A DNA stretch of 64,000 bases, from NCBI RefSeq assembly GCF_004570325.1, contig NZ_SPQO01000020.1, positions 1 through 64,000 of the forward strand, in the 5' to 3' direction. Shown piece by piece: positions 30,394 to 39,345 of the stretch (the stretch's first letter is position 1; each line of letters opens with the position of its first letter). The notes beneath the pieces were generated by a model. That model searched no databases. It saw nothing but the letters and a program-made list of their open reading frames with translations, and was not told the DNA's origin. This DNA is from Mycobacterium sp. PS03-16. Lineage in GTDB: Bacteria; Actinomycetota; Actinomycetes; Mycobacteriales; Mycobacteriaceae. Both the position numbers and the translations under genes were made by a program.

Positions 30394-30471
30394 GGGGCGG
30401 TTCCGGCCGCCCGGTCGAGAGGCGGATTCCCCAACGGATCGAGATCCGCGTCGGTAGTCTGCTTCTCGATC

Positions 30472-31836
30472 ATGGAGAACAACATTTCCGGCGTGGCGCG
30501 GCCGGAAGCGCCCGCAGTGCGAGATGCCGCGGTGCGCAAGGCCATCACGGGCGCCTCGATCGGCAACGCCGTCGAGTGGTTCGACTTCGCGATCTACGGC
30601 TTCCTCGCCACATTCATCGCGGCCAAATTCTTCCCGGCGGGCAATGACACCGCGGCCCTGCTGAACACCTTCGCCATCTTCGCCGCCGCGTTCTTCATGC
30701 GGCCGCTCGGCGGGTTCGTCTTCGGACCGCTCGGCGACCGCATCGGACGCCAGCGCGTCCTCGCCGTGGTCATCCTGCTGATGTCGGCGGCCACCCTCGG
30801 CATCGGGTTGCTGCCCACCTACGCCAGCATCGGCGTCGCCGCCCCGCTGCTGTTGCTGTTCCTGCGCTGTCTGCAGGGCTTCTCCGCGGGTGGCGAATAC
30901 GGCGGCGGCGCTGTATATCTCGCCGAGTACGCGCGCGACGGTCGTCGCGGACTGACCGTCACTTTCATCGCCTGGTCCGGTGTGCTCGGGTTCCTGCTGG
31001 GTTCGGTGACCGTCACGCTGTTGCAGGCGCTGTTGCCCGCGGCCGTGATGGACAGCTACGGCTGGCGGATCCCGTTCCTGATCGCCGCACCGCTGGGACT
31101 CGTCGGCCTCTACATACGTCTGCGCCTCGACGACACCCCGCAATTCGCTGCGCTCAGCGACGCCGACCGCGTCGCCACCTCACCGCTGCGCGAGGCCACC
31201 ACGACCGCGTGGCGGTCCATTGTGCAGGTGATCGGTCTGTTCGTCGTCTTCAACGTCGGCTACTACGTGGTGTTCACGTTTCTGCCTGCCTACTTCATCA
31301 AGAACCTCGAATTCGGCAAGACCGCATCGTTCGTCTCGATGACGCTGGCCAGCCTGGTGGCGCTGGTGCTGATCCTGCCGTTGGCCGCGCTGTCGGACCG
31401 GATCGGCCGGCGTCCGCTGCTGATCGGCGGCGCCGTCGCCTTCGCGGTGCTGGCGTATCCGCTGTTCCTGCTACTCAATTCGGGTTCACTGGTCGCCGCC
31501 GTGACCGCGCACTGCGTGCTGGCCGCCATCGAGTCGGTGTACGTCTCGACCGCGGTGACGGCGGGCGTCGAGCTGTTCGCCACCCGCGTGCGCTACAGCG
31601 GCTTCTCGATCGGCTACAACATCTCGGTGGCCACCTTCGGCGGGACGACGCCGTACGTCGTCACCTGGCTGACCGCGACATCCGGGAACGACCTCGCCCC
31701 CGCGCTGTATCTGATCATCGCCGCGGTGGTGTCGCTCGGCACGCTGCTGACCCTGCGCGAGTCGGCGGGTCGACCGCTGGCCGCGGCGGGCGGTGGCACC
31801 GGCCCCGAACAGCGGCGTGCGACCATGAACGGGTGA
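30472..31836 (+). CDS. MFS metabolite:H+ symporter (MHS family)
   Basis: A 454-residue protein with 12 predicted TM spans, of the ShiA/ProP/KgtP-like MHS group that imports carboxylates or compatible solutes. Diagnostic pieces: [16 protein letters not shown] in span 1, [14 protein letters not shown] (motif A), [23 protein letters not shown] and [11 protein letters not shown]. It starts at ATG 30472 in a region with a CGGATC-GA-GATCCG palindrome (30435-30448) that could bind a repressor. The stop overlaps the GTG of the LacI-type gene, so transporter and regulator are coupled. Confidence 0.88.
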   Translation: MENNISGVARPEAPAVRDAAVRKAITGASIGNAVEWFDFAIYGFLATFIAAKFFPAGNDTAALLNTFAIFAAAFFMRPLGGFVFGPLGDRIGRQRVLAVVILLMSAATLGIGLLPTYASIGVAAPLLLLFLRCLQGFSAGGEYGGGAVYLAEYARDGRRGLTVTFIAWSGVLGFLLGSVTVTLLQALLPAAVMDSYGWRIPFLIAAPLGLVGLYIRLRLDDTPQFAALSDADRVATSPLREATTTAWRSIVQVIGLFVVFNVGYYVVFTFLPAYFIKNLEFGKTASFVSMTLASLVALVLILPLAALSDRIGRRPLLIGGAVAFAVLAYPLFLLLNSGSLVAAVTAHCVLAAIESVYVSTAVTAGVELFATRVRYSGFSIGYNISVATFGGTTPYVVTWLTATSGNDLAPALYLIIAAVVSLGTLLTLRESAGRPLAAAGGGTGPEQRRATMNG

Positions 31837-32822
31837 CCGGCAGGGGAGTGGCGAGGCCGACCAAGGCCGACGTGGCCCGGCTGGCCAAGGTGTCGACGGC
31901 CACGGTCAGCTACGTGCTGAACAATGTTGAGGGTCAACGCATCTCCACCCACACCCGTGACGTGGTCAAGAAGGCGGCCGAAACGCTCGGATACCGGCCG
32001 AATCTGGCCGCCCGCAACCTCGCCGTCGGGGGCAGCGGTGTGGTGCTCTATGTCGTCCCCCGGATCGCGCTCGGGGAACTGCCGATGGAGGTGGGCAGCC
32101 GGCTCACCACCGCGCTCGCCCGGCACGGGATCGTGTTGTCGCTGCAGTTCGAGACCGACGACGATCGCAACGTCGTCGCTGCGATCAACGACCTCAACCC
32201 GGTCGCCGTCACCAGCGTGTTCCCGCTGACCGGTCCCGCGCTGGCGGCCGCCGACGCCGCCGCCATCCCGCAGATTCACGTGGGCAGCGCCCAGTTGCAC
32301 GCGCTCGGCGAACTACACCTGTCGATCGGCGAACTGCGCGTGGGGCATCTGACCGACCGTGGGCACCGTCGGCTGGCCTACGCGTACTCCGACGATGCGC
32401 GGTTACGCCCGCTCGGCGACTACTGGTTCGGCGGGTTGCAGGCGGCGGCGCAGCGGTGCGGACTTTCCGAACTGGTCGTCGGCACGGTTGCCACCGACGG
32501 CAGTGACGCGGCCGCCGCGGTGTCGGATTGGGTGGCGGCCGGGGTGACGGCGGTGTGCGCGCAGAGTGACGAGACCGCATTCGTCGTGCTGCACGGATTG
32601 CGCGAGGCGGGGTTGAGCTGCCCGCGCGATCTGGCGGTGATGGGTGTCGACGCCCGGCCGCTGGGAGCCGTCAGCGGCCCGCCGCTGACATCGGTCGCCT
32701 TCGACGCCGAACAGATCGTCGACGTGGCGGTGGCGACGCTGATGGCCGAGCTCGGTTACCCGGTCGAGTCGTCGCCCGGGGCGGGCGACGTGGCGCGGCT
32801 GGTCGTGCGCTCCTCGACCTGA
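31833..32822 (+). CDS. LacI-family transcriptional regulator
   Basis: A 329-residue regulator. The helix-turn-helix and hinge helix occupy residues about 10-60 ([31 protein letters not shown]), followed by a periplasmic-binding-protein-like effector domain ([20 protein letters not shown]). The start taken is the GTG at 31833 that overlaps the transporter stop; a GTG at 31848 is possible. A palindrome of LacI type lies 40 bp after the stop, upstream of the P450 gene, so the regulator may control both the transporter and the P450 unit. Confidence 0.88.
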   Translation: MTGRGVARPTKADVARLAKVSTATVSYVLNNVEGQRISTHTRDVVKKAAETLGYRPNLAARNLAVGGSGVVLYVVPRIALGELPMEVGSRLTTALARHGIVLSLQFETDDDRNVVAAINDLNPVAVTSVFPLTGPALAAADAAAIPQIHVGSAQLHALGELHLSIGELRVGHLTDRGHRRLAYAYSDDARLRPLGDYWFGGLQAAAQRCGLSELVVGTVATDGSDAAAAVSDWVAAGVTAVCAQSDETAFVVLHGLREAGLSCPRDLAVMGVDARPLGAVSGPPLTSVAFDAEQIVDVAVATLMAELGYPVESSPGAGDVARLVVRSST

Positions 32823-32862
32823 GCGCTTACAACTTCGCGTGCATTTGTCACTTCCGTCGTGC

Positions 32863-32878
32863 GCTTACGCGTGTAAGC
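32863..32878. promoter_or_regulatory. Palindromic operator candidate upstream of the P450 gene
   Basis: GCTTACGCGTGTAAGC: 6-bp arms GCTTAC/GTAAGC with a central CG, the layout favoured by LacI-family regulators. It lies 33 bp before the P450 GTG and 41 bp after the LacI gene. A second half-site-like GCGCTTAC stands at 32823-32830. Confidence 0.5.
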
Positions 32879-32910
32879 TCCTAACCGCGTAAAGAGAGGC
32901 GGGTTTCTCC

Positions 32911-34104
32911 GTGACAGTGTCTGCCGGCCCCGACGTCTATTTCGACCCCTACGACGTCGACTTGAATGCCGACCCCTATCCGATGTTCAAGCGCCTGCGT
33001 GAGGAGGCGCCGCTGTACTACAACGCCACGCACGACTTCTATGCGGTGAGCCGCTACGCCGATGTCTGCGAGGCGCTCGTCGACCATGAGACCTACAGCT
33101 CGGCCCGCGGCGCGATCGTGGAGCTGATCAAGGCCGACATCGAGATTCCGCCGGGCACCGTGATTTTCGAGGATCCGCCGATCCACGACGTGCATCGCAA
33201 GTTGCTGGCGCGGATGTTCACCCCCCGTAAGGTCAACGCGCTCGAGCCCCGGATCCGCGAGTTCTGCGCCCAGAGCCTCGACCCCCTGGTCGGCGCCGGG
33301 CGGTTCGACTTCATCACCGACTTCGGCGCGATCATGCCGATGCGGGTGATCAGTGCGCTGCTCGGCATCCCGGAAAAAGACCAGGAGAAGATCCGCGATC
33401 ACGGCAACGCCCAACTGCGCACCGAAGCGGGCAAGCCGATGGAGTCGCAGCTGGCTGACGCGTCACTGTTCGAGGCCTACATCGACTGGCGCAAGGACAA
33501 CCCGTCCGACGACATCATGACCGAGTTGCTCAACGTCGAGTTCACCGATCAGCACGGCGTGACCCGCCGCCTCACCCGGGAGGAACTGCTGGTCTACCTC
33601 AACGTCGTCGCCGGCGCCGGTAACGAGACCACCACCCGGCTCATCGGCTGGGCCGCCAAGGTGCTCGCCGAGCATCCCGACCAGCGGCGGCAACTGGTCG
33701 ACAATCCGGCGCTCATCCCGCAGGCCGTCGAGGAGCTGCTGCGCTTCGAGCCGCCGGCGCCGCACGTGGCCCGTTACGTCACCCGCGACGTCGAGGTGCA
33801 CGGTCAGACCGTGGCCGAAGGCAGCGTGATGATGATGCTGATCGGCGCAGCGGTCCGCGACCACCGCCAGTTCCCGCCCGACGGCGACGTATTCGACATC
33901 CATCGCGAGCCCCGTCAGCACCTCGCCTTCAGTGTCGGCACGCACTACTGCCTCGGCTCGGCGCTGGCGCGCCTCGAAGGGCGGATCGCGCTGGAGGAGA
34001 TGCTCAAACGCTTCCCGGAATGGGACATCGACCTGCCCAACGCCCGGCTTTCACCGACATCGACTGTGCGAGGCTGGGATTCAATGCCGGCGATCGTCGG
34101 ATGA
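32911..34104 (+). CDS. Cytochrome P450
   Basis: A 397-residue soluble bacterial P450. The oxygen-binding I-helix is VVAGAGNETTTRLIGW, the K-helix ExxR is VEELLRFEPP, and the haem loop is FSVGTHYCLGSALARLEG with the Cys ligand in YCLG. N-terminal PYPMFKRLREEAPLYYN is typical of class I mycobacterial P450s. It needs a ferredoxin and reductase; none is adjacent (the ferredoxin at 43475 is 10 kb away). Start is a GTG at 32911. Its stop overlaps the ATG of the phosphotransferase. The CYP subfamily and substrate are not assigned. Confidence 0.93.
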   Translation: MTVSAGPDVYFDPYDVDLNADPYPMFKRLREEAPLYYNATHDFYAVSRYADVCEALVDHETYSSARGAIVELIKADIEIPPGTVIFEDPPIHDVHRKLLARMFTPRKVNALEPRIREFCAQSLDPLVGAGRFDFITDFGAIMPMRVISALLGIPEKDQEKIRDHGNAQLRTEAGKPMESQLADASLFEAYIDWRKDNPSDDIMTELLNVEFTDQHGVTRRLTREELLVYLNVVAGAGNETTTRLIGWAAKVLAEHPDQRRQLVDNPALIPQAVEELLRFEPPAPHVARYVTRDVEVHGQTVAEGSVMMMLIGAAVRDHRQFPPDGDVFDIHREPRQHLAFSVGTHYCLGSALARLEGRIALEEMLKRFPEWDIDLPNARLSPTSTVRGWDSMPAIVG

Positions 34105-35174
34105 CCAGCGCGGAGCTGGCCGTCCCGAACGACTGGGACGAGATCACCCCGGCCTGGATGACCGGCGTGCTGGCACGACACTTCCCCGACGCCGCAGTGA
34201 AATCGGTGACCGTCGACCTGCGCGACGACGGCACCAACCGCCGGGCCCGGCTGCGGCTGACCTATGCGGCGGGCACCGGGCCGCAGACCGTGTTCGTCAA
34301 GGCGCTCGACCCCGCGCACCGCGATCTGGTGCGGCTCACCAGCGGGTTGTGGCACGAGCCGCGGCTGTTCACCTGTGGCGTCGACCTGCCGCTGGAGCAT
34401 CCGACCGTCTACGCCGCGCTGATCGACGAGCCGCGCGAGGATTTCATCCTGGTGATGGAGGACCTCACCGCGCGCGGTGCCGACCCGCGCGATGCCACCC
34501 GGCCGCTCACCGTCGAACAGGCGGCCACCGGAGTGCGGGGACTGGCCCGCATGCACGGCCGGTTCTGGGGAGACCGGGTCGAGGCGGATCCCGCGCTGGG
34601 CTGGCTGGAACCGTTCGTCCCGTGGGAGGGCATGGGTGCCGCGCCGCTGGCCGAGGCCCTGCGCCTACTCGGCGACGACGCACCGGATGTGCTGCTGGCC
34701 TTGACCATCAACCGGCTCATCGACGACATCTGGAAGCCCTACATCCGCAGCCTGACCCGCGCACCGCAGACGCTGCTGCACGGCGATCCGCACATCGGCA
34801 ACACCTACCTGATGCCCGACGGAGAGGTGGGATTCCTGGACTGGCAGGTCGCGCGTCGCGGCAACTGGTCGCTGGATCTCGGATATTTCCTGCAGGGTGC
34901 GCTGACCATCGAGGACCGCCGTCGCCACGAAGGCGAACTGCTCTCCGAGTACCGTGACGCGCTCGGACTGCCCGCCGCGGAGATGCCGTCGCTCGGGGAG
35001 ATCTGGCTGCGGTATCGGGCGTCGGTGGCGCACGGGCTGACGCTGTGGCTGTGCACGGCCAGCGCGGGGGAGCTGTGGCAGCGTCCGGACATCGCGGTCG
35101 CCCTGGCGCAACGGTATTCGGCCGCCTACGCCGATCTGCAGACCGCCGAGGCGCTCGCCGACATCGACACCTGA
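34101..35174 (+). CDS. Kinase-like phosphotransferase (APH/EcKinase type)
   Basis: A 357-residue protein with the protein-kinase-like fold of aminoglycoside/choline/ecdysteroid kinases. Catalytic loop LLHGDPHIGNTYL (HGDxxxxN), metal-binding FLDWQVARRGNWSLDLGYF and an N-lobe with VFVKAL (Lys) and FILVMEDL can be recognised. Such enzymes phosphorylate small alcohols with ATP. The ATG overlaps the P450 stop by 4 nt, so hydroxylation followed by phosphorylation of the same compound is a reasonable inference. Confidence 0.8.
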   Translation: MTSAELAVPNDWDEITPAWMTGVLARHFPDAAVKSVTVDLRDDGTNRRARLRLTYAAGTGPQTVFVKALDPAHRDLVRLTSGLWHEPRLFTCGVDLPLEHPTVYAALIDEPREDFILVMEDLTARGADPRDATRPLTVEQAATGVRGLARMHGRFWGDRVEADPALGWLEPFVPWEGMGAAPLAEALRLLGDDAPDVLLALTINRLIDDIWKPYIRSLTRAPQTLLHGDPHIGNTYLMPDGEVGFLDWQVARRGNWSLDLGYFLQGALTIEDRRRHEGELLSEYRDALGLPAAEMPSLGEIWLRYRASVAHGLTLWLCTASAGELWQRPDIAVALAQRYSAAYADLQTAEALADIDT

Positions 35175-35175
35175 G

Positions 35176-36480
35176 TCAGTCGCGGCGCCGCGTCCGCCAC
35201 GGGCCCGGCATCAGGCACACGCAGACCGCGGAGACGACCGACACGGCCACCATGTAGGCCGCGATCGCATCGCTGGTCTTCGTCGCCGTGTACAGCGCGG
35301 TGGCGATGGTGGGCGCGAACGCCGACCCCGCCACCGCGGACAGGGTGTAGCCCAAAGACACGCCGCTGTAGCGGACGTCGGCGTCGAACGCCAGGCTGAA
35401 CAGCGATCCGGTGACGCCGGCCGCAGGCGCCATGGCGAGGCCGAACACCAGGATCAGCGCGACCAGGAACCACCGGGCGTCGCCGGTGTTGATGAGCGCG
35501 AACACCGGCACCACCGACAGCCCCATCGCCACCACACCGGCGAGGAACACGGGTTTGCGGCCGACGGCATCGGACAGCGCGCCGAACAGCGGGTACATCA
35601 CCACGGCGATCACCGCGGCCACACTGACACCGAGAAGTGCTGCGGGGCGGTCGATTCCGGCCACCGAGGTGGCGTAGGACACCAGGTAGGCGACGCAGAT
35701 GTAGGCGAACACGCCCTGGGACAGATACGCCCCGGCGACGAGCAGGACCTGGCGCCAGTGCCGGCGGATGGCGTCGGCCAGCGGCAGGCGTACGAGCGCG
35801 GCGCGCGCCTGCACCGCCGCGAAGTCGGGACTCTCCGTCAGCGACAGCCGGATGGCCAACCCGATCACGATCAGCACCGCACTGAGCAGGAACGGCACCC
35901 GCCACCCCCAGCTCAGGAACTGCTCGTCGGGCAACCGGGACACCACGTAAAACGCCAGGGTGGCGGTCGCCGTGCCCGCGGGCGCACCCATCTGCGGGAA
36001 GGCGCCGTAGAGCCCTTTGCGGTGTGGCGCGGCGTGTTCGACGGCCATCAGGGTCGCACCACCCCATTCGCCGCCGACCGCGAAGCCCTGGGCCAGCCGC
36101 AGCAGCGTCAACAGCACGGGGGCCGCGACGCCGATCTGGGCGTAGGTCGGCAGGGCGCCCATGAGCACGGTGGCGACACCCATGATGAGCAGCGAGTAGA
36201 CCAGCATCCGCTTGCGGCCGATTCGATCGCCGAAGTGGCCGAACACCACTCCGCCGAGCGGGCGGGCGACGAAGCCGACGCCGAAGGTGGCGAACGACAG
36301 CAGCAGCCCCGTCGCCGCCGACACCTCGGGGAAGAACAGCTTAGGGAACACCAGGGCCGCGGCGGTGCCGTGGATCAGGAAGTCGTAGTACTCGACCGTC
36401 GTCCCGATGAAGCTGGCGACCGCCACGCGCAGCGGTGACGTCGCCGTCGTCGCGGTCGTGGTGCTCGCTGCCGTGGCCAC
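35176..36480 (-). CDS. MFS metabolite:H+ symporter (MHS family), second copy
   Basis: A 434-residue transporter with 12 TM spans and the same signatures as the one at 30472 (TTVEYYDFLIHGTAAAL, FGHFGDRIGRKRML, RLAQGFAVGGEWGGATLMAVEHA, LSDAVGRKPVFL). It is last of the leftward operon SDR, acyl-CoA ligase, 100-aa protein, transporter, and likely imports the acid that the ligase activates. GTG start at 36480, only 9 bp after the preceding gene. Its stop lies one base from the stop of the phosphotransferase gene, so the two genes are convergent and nearly touch. Confidence 0.88.
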   Translation of the reverse strand: MATAASTTTATTATSPLRVAVASFIGTTVEYYDFLIHGTAAALVFPKLFFPEVSAATGLLLSFATFGVGFVARPLGGVVFGHFGDRIGRKRMLVYSLLIMGVATVLMGALPTYAQIGVAAPVLLTLLRLAQGFAVGGEWGGATLMAVEHAAPHRKGLYGAFPQMGAPAGTATATLAFYVVSRLPDEQFLSWGWRVPFLLSAVLIVIGLAIRLSLTESPDFAAVQARAALVRLPLADAIRRHWRQVLLVAGAYLSQGVFAYICVAYLVSYATSVAGIDRPAALLGVSVAAVIAVVMYPLFGALSDAVGRKPVFLAGVVAMGLSVVPVFALINTGDARWFLVALILVFGLAMAPAAGVTGSLFSLAFDADVRYSGVSLGYTLSAVAGSAFAPTIATALYTATKTSDAIAAYMVAVSVVSAVCVCLMPGPWRTRRRD

Positions 36481-36489
36481 CGCTATGGT

Positions 36490-36792
36490 TCAGTCGCTGG
36501 CCGGAAGCGGTTTGGCTTCCTTCAGATCGAGGGCGGTGTCACCGATCGACAGGGTGCCGGCACCGGCCTTGGTGACCAGGACTTCGGCCCCGCTGCCGTC
36601 GACATAGCGCTTACCCATCACGTTGCCACCGGACAGCGCGGGATCCATGGCGGCGTCGGCGGACTTCGGGGCGTCCAGCGGCACCATCGGGACGCCGCCG
36701 GCGCGCAGGTCGTCGAGGCTGTCGGCGCTGCGCACCACGATCACCTGGGTGTCGCACACCTGGCTCTGCAGGCGGGTGCCGTTCTTGATCAT
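36490..36792 (-). CDS. Hypothetical 100-residue protein in the ligase operon
   Basis: A small soluble protein with beta-rich segments (TQVIVVRS, GAEVLVTKAGAGTLSIGDTAL) and one cysteine (QSQVCDTQV). I do not recognise the family. The start ATG overlaps the ligase stop (ATGA), which ties it to acyl-CoA ligase and SDR expression. No signal peptide or membrane span. A structural or carrier role in the catabolic cluster is possible but unsupported. Confidence 0.75.
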   Translation of the reverse strand: MIKNGTRLQSQVCDTQVIVVRSADSLDDLRAGGVPMVPLDAPKSADAAMDPALSGGNVMGKRYVDGSGAEVLVTKAGAGTLSIGDTALDLKEAKPLPASD

Positions 36793-38303
36793 GCGGGCTC
36801 CTTCTCGGGCTCGTCGGCGGCGGCTTCGAAATCCTTGATCAGCTCGCGGCGCAGCACCTTACCGGTGGCGTTGGTCGGCAATTCGTGCCGGAACACCACC
36901 CGGTCGGGGGTGCGGGAACCGCGCAGGTGCCGTCGCACGTGGGCGCGCAGATCGTCGGGGTCGGGGGTGACACCGGGGCTGGGCACCACGACGGCGACGA
37001 TGATCTGCCCCCACTGCGGGTCCTCGGGACCGACGACGGCGACGTCGCGCACGTCGGGGTGTTCGACGAGCACGTCCTCGATCTCGGCCGGTGCGATGTT
37101 CTCGCCGCCGCGGATGATGGTGTCGTCGGACCGGCCGCCGATGAACAGGTAGCCGTCCTCGTCCAGCGACGCGATGTCCCTGGTGGGGAACCAGCCGTCG
37201 GCGTCCAGCACCGAGCCGATGTCGGAGTAGCGCCCGGACACCTGCTCACCCCGCACGAACAGCTCGCCGGTCTCGCCTGCGCCCAGCACCGTTCCGTCGT
37301 CGGCACGGATCTGCACCTCGATGCCGGGCACCACCTGTCCGACCGATCCCAGCCGCCGGGCGCCCGCCTCGTCGTCGGCGGCGAGTGCGGCGCGGTGGTC
37401 GTCGGGCCCCAGGACCGCGATGGTGGAGCTGGTCTCGGTCAGGCCGTAGGCGTTGACGAAGCCGACGCCGGGCAGCAGTTCCAGCGCGCGGCGCACCAGG
37501 GGCAGCGCCACCTTCGAGCCGCCGTAGGCCAGGTTGCGCAGCGTCGGCAAGGTGGCCGCTTCCTCGGACAGCGCGGTGACGATGCGGTCGAGCATGGTGG
37601 GGACGACCGTGGCGGTGGTGACGCCTTCGGCGTTGACCAACCGGATCCACTCCCGGGCGTCGAAGTGCCGCAGATACACCATCTTCCGGCCGGCGTAGAG
37701 GTTCGACATCGCCGCACCGACCCCGGCGATGTGGTAGGGCGGCACGCAGATCAGCGCGGCGTCGGCGGGGTCGGCAGACGCGAACTCCACGGTGCCGGTG
37801 ACATAGCTGGTGAGGTTGTTGTGGGTCAACTCGACGGCCTTGGGCCGCGAGGTGGTGCCGGAGGTGAACAACACGACCGCGACGGCATCGGGGTCGGCGA
37901 ATTCGGCGGCCGGGTCGGCGGTGCGGGCGGCGGTGAGGAAGTCCGTCGATTCGACGACCTGCCTACCCGCGCCGGCGACGACGTCGACGTACTCGGCATC
38001 GGCGATCACCAGCGGGTCGGGTAGCCGGGTGATCAGCTCGTGCAGGCCGTCGCGGCTGAGCCGGTAGTTCAACGGGGTGAACGCCACCGCCGCGCGGGCC
38101 GAGGCGAACAGCAGAAGCGGCAGCATGGCGCCACCGGTGCCGACGTACACCACATGTCGCGCACCTGATTCGGCGATGACGCCGGCGCCGCCGTCGGCCA
38201 GAGCGCTGAGTTCGGCGGCGCGCAGCCGCAATTCGTCGCAGACCACCGCGGTGCGATCCGGATCGCCGGACACCGACATCTCCAGCAGCAGCGAGATGCT
38301 CAT
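36789..38303 (-). CDS. Acyl-CoA ligase (AMP-forming, FadD type)
   Basis: A 504-residue ANL-superfamily ligase that activates a carboxylic acid as its CoA thioester via an acyl-AMP. Motifs: P-loop VLFTSGTTSRPKAVELTH, NAYGLTETSSTIAVLGP, GWFPTRDIASLDEDGYLFIGGRSDD (A8 hinge) and C-terminal lysine motif LPTNATGKVLRREL. The start ATG at 38303 overlaps the SDR stop (ATGA). Fatty-acid-like, aromatic or terpenoid acids are all possible substrates. Confidence 0.9.
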   Translation of the reverse strand: MSISLLLEMSVSGDPDRTAVVCDELRLRAAELSALADGGAGVIAESGARHVVYVGTGGAMLPLLLFASARAAVAFTPLNYRLSRDGLHELITRLPDPLVIADAEYVDVVAGAGRQVVESTDFLTAARTADPAAEFADPDAVAVVLFTSGTTSRPKAVELTHNNLTSYVTGTVEFASADPADAALICVPPYHIAGVGAAMSNLYAGRKMVYLRHFDAREWIRLVNAEGVTTATVVPTMLDRIVTALSEEAATLPTLRNLAYGGSKVALPLVRRALELLPGVGFVNAYGLTETSSTIAVLGPDDHRAALAADDEAGARRLGSVGQVVPGIEVQIRADDGTVLGAGETGELFVRGEQVSGRYSDIGSVLDADGWFPTRDIASLDEDGYLFIGGRSDDTIIRGGENIAPAEIEDVLVEHPDVRDVAVVGPEDPQWGQIIVAVVVPSPGVTPDPDDLRAHVRRHLRGSRTPDRVVFRHELPTNATGKVLRRELIKDFEAAADEPEKEPA

Positions 38304-39145
38304 GGGGCGTCCACGAAGATGTCGAGGGTCGGGTGGTCTCCGCCGCCGTAACCGGCGAGGTCGGTGGCGCCGACCGAGGCGAGCACCTCGGAGTCGATGT
38401 AGCACTGACCGGTGGCCGCCCGCGCGGGCCGCGAGAGCACCTCGACCGCCGCATCGGCCATGATCTGCGGACTCCTGGCCTTCTTCAAAGCCTCCCGGCC
38501 GTCGGCCATGTTGGCGACCGCGGAGGTGGCGATGTAGGTCTGCGGCCACAGGCAGTTGACCGCGATACCCGCCCCGCCCCGTTCGGCGCGGAACTCCTCG
38601 GCCCAGCCGAGCGACAGCAGCGTCATGCCGTACTTGGACAGCGTGTACGCCGGGTGCGCGCCCAGCCAGAAGGGGTTCATGTTCAGCGGCGGCGACAGGG
38701 TGAGCACATGGGGATTCGCCGATTCGCGCAGATGCGGCAGCGCCGCCTTGGTCAGCAGGAAGGTGCCGCGGACGTTGATGTCCATCATCAGGTCGAACTT
38801 CTTGGCCGAGAGCTGCTCGGTCGGTTCGGTCGCGATGGCGCTGGCGTTGTTGACGACGATGTCGATGCCGCCGAAGTGCTCGACGGCGGTGGCCACCGCG
38901 CGGGCGACGTCATCTTCCTTGCGCACGTCGCCGACCACCGCGACGGCTTTACCGCCGGCGGCCTCGACGTCGGCGACGGCGGTGTGCACGGTGCCGGGCA
39001 GTTTCGGGTGCGGTTCGGCGGTCTTGGCCAGCAGCACCACGTTGGCGCCGTGCCGGGCCGCGCCGATCGCGATCGCCAGGCCGATTCCGCGGCTCCCGCC
39101 GGACACCACCATGGTGCGGTCGGACAACGCTTGCTGACTGGACAT
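38300..39145 (-). CDS. Short-chain dehydrogenase/reductase, HSDL2-like
   Basis: A 281-residue SDR. Cofactor loop VVSGGSRGIGLAI, NNASAI, and catalytic YTLSKYGMTLL (Y-x-x-x-K) with the preceding Ser-containing TLSPPLN segment. The pattern TAEPHPKLPGTVHTA after strand 2 is typical of the HSDL2/short SDR branch and favours NADP(H). First gene of the leftward operon. Its promoter region carries a -35/-10-like pair (TTGCAG, 16 bp, TACCAT) at 39193-39166 and a GAGGAGG ribosome site. Confidence 0.9.
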   Translation of the reverse strand: MSSQQALSDRTMVVSGGSRGIGLAIAIGAARHGANVVLLAKTAEPHPKLPGTVHTAVADVEAAGGKAVAVVGDVRKEDDVARAVATAVEHFGGIDIVVNNASAIATEPTEQLSAKKFDLMMDINVRGTFLLTKAALPHLRESANPHVLTLSPPLNMNPFWLGAHPAYTLSKYGMTLLSLGWAEEFRAERGGAGIAVNCLWPQTYIATSAVANMADGREALKKARSPQIMADAAVEVLSRPARAATGQCYIDSEVLASVGATDLAGYGGGDHPTLDIFVDAP

Positions 39146-39167
39146 CGGCCTCCTCGGTCACCTCGAT

Positions 39168-39195
39168 GGTATTGGCATTCTCATTTTCTGCAAGT
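39168..39195. repeat. 28-bp direct repeat, copy 1 (leftward promoter)
   Basis: Copy 1 of a 28-bp element that recurs at 39305-39332 with one mismatch (C at 39188, T in copy 2). On the minus strand it supplies TTGCAG (39193-39188) and TACCAT (39171-39166) 16 bp apart, a plausible sigma-A-type promoter for the SDR operon. It contains the half-site GAGAAT (minus strand) found in other palindromes of this cluster. Confidence 0.7.
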
Positions 39196-39304
39196 GTCGT
39201 ATTCGGTAGGTGTGCGGGCTCGGCGCACGCAGGCGGCCGTGGTGGCGAGGGGCGAGGGGCCGCGTTGCGGAACACGCGCCGGTGCGAACCGGTTTCCGAT
39301 ACGT

Positions 39305-39332
39305 GGTATTGGCATTCTCATTTTTTGCAAGT
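39305..39332. repeat. 28-bp direct repeat, copy 2 (rightward promoter for the mutase)
   Basis: Copy 2 in the same orientation. Read rightward it gives TTGGCA (39309-39314), 17 bp, then TACGTT (39332-39337), and the mutase ATG is at 39346. No Shine-Dalgarno sequence precedes that ATG, so the mutase messenger may be leaderless. The repeated block brings the same operator half-site to the promoters on both sides. Confidence 0.65.
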
Positions 39333-39345
39333 ACGTTATCCACTG

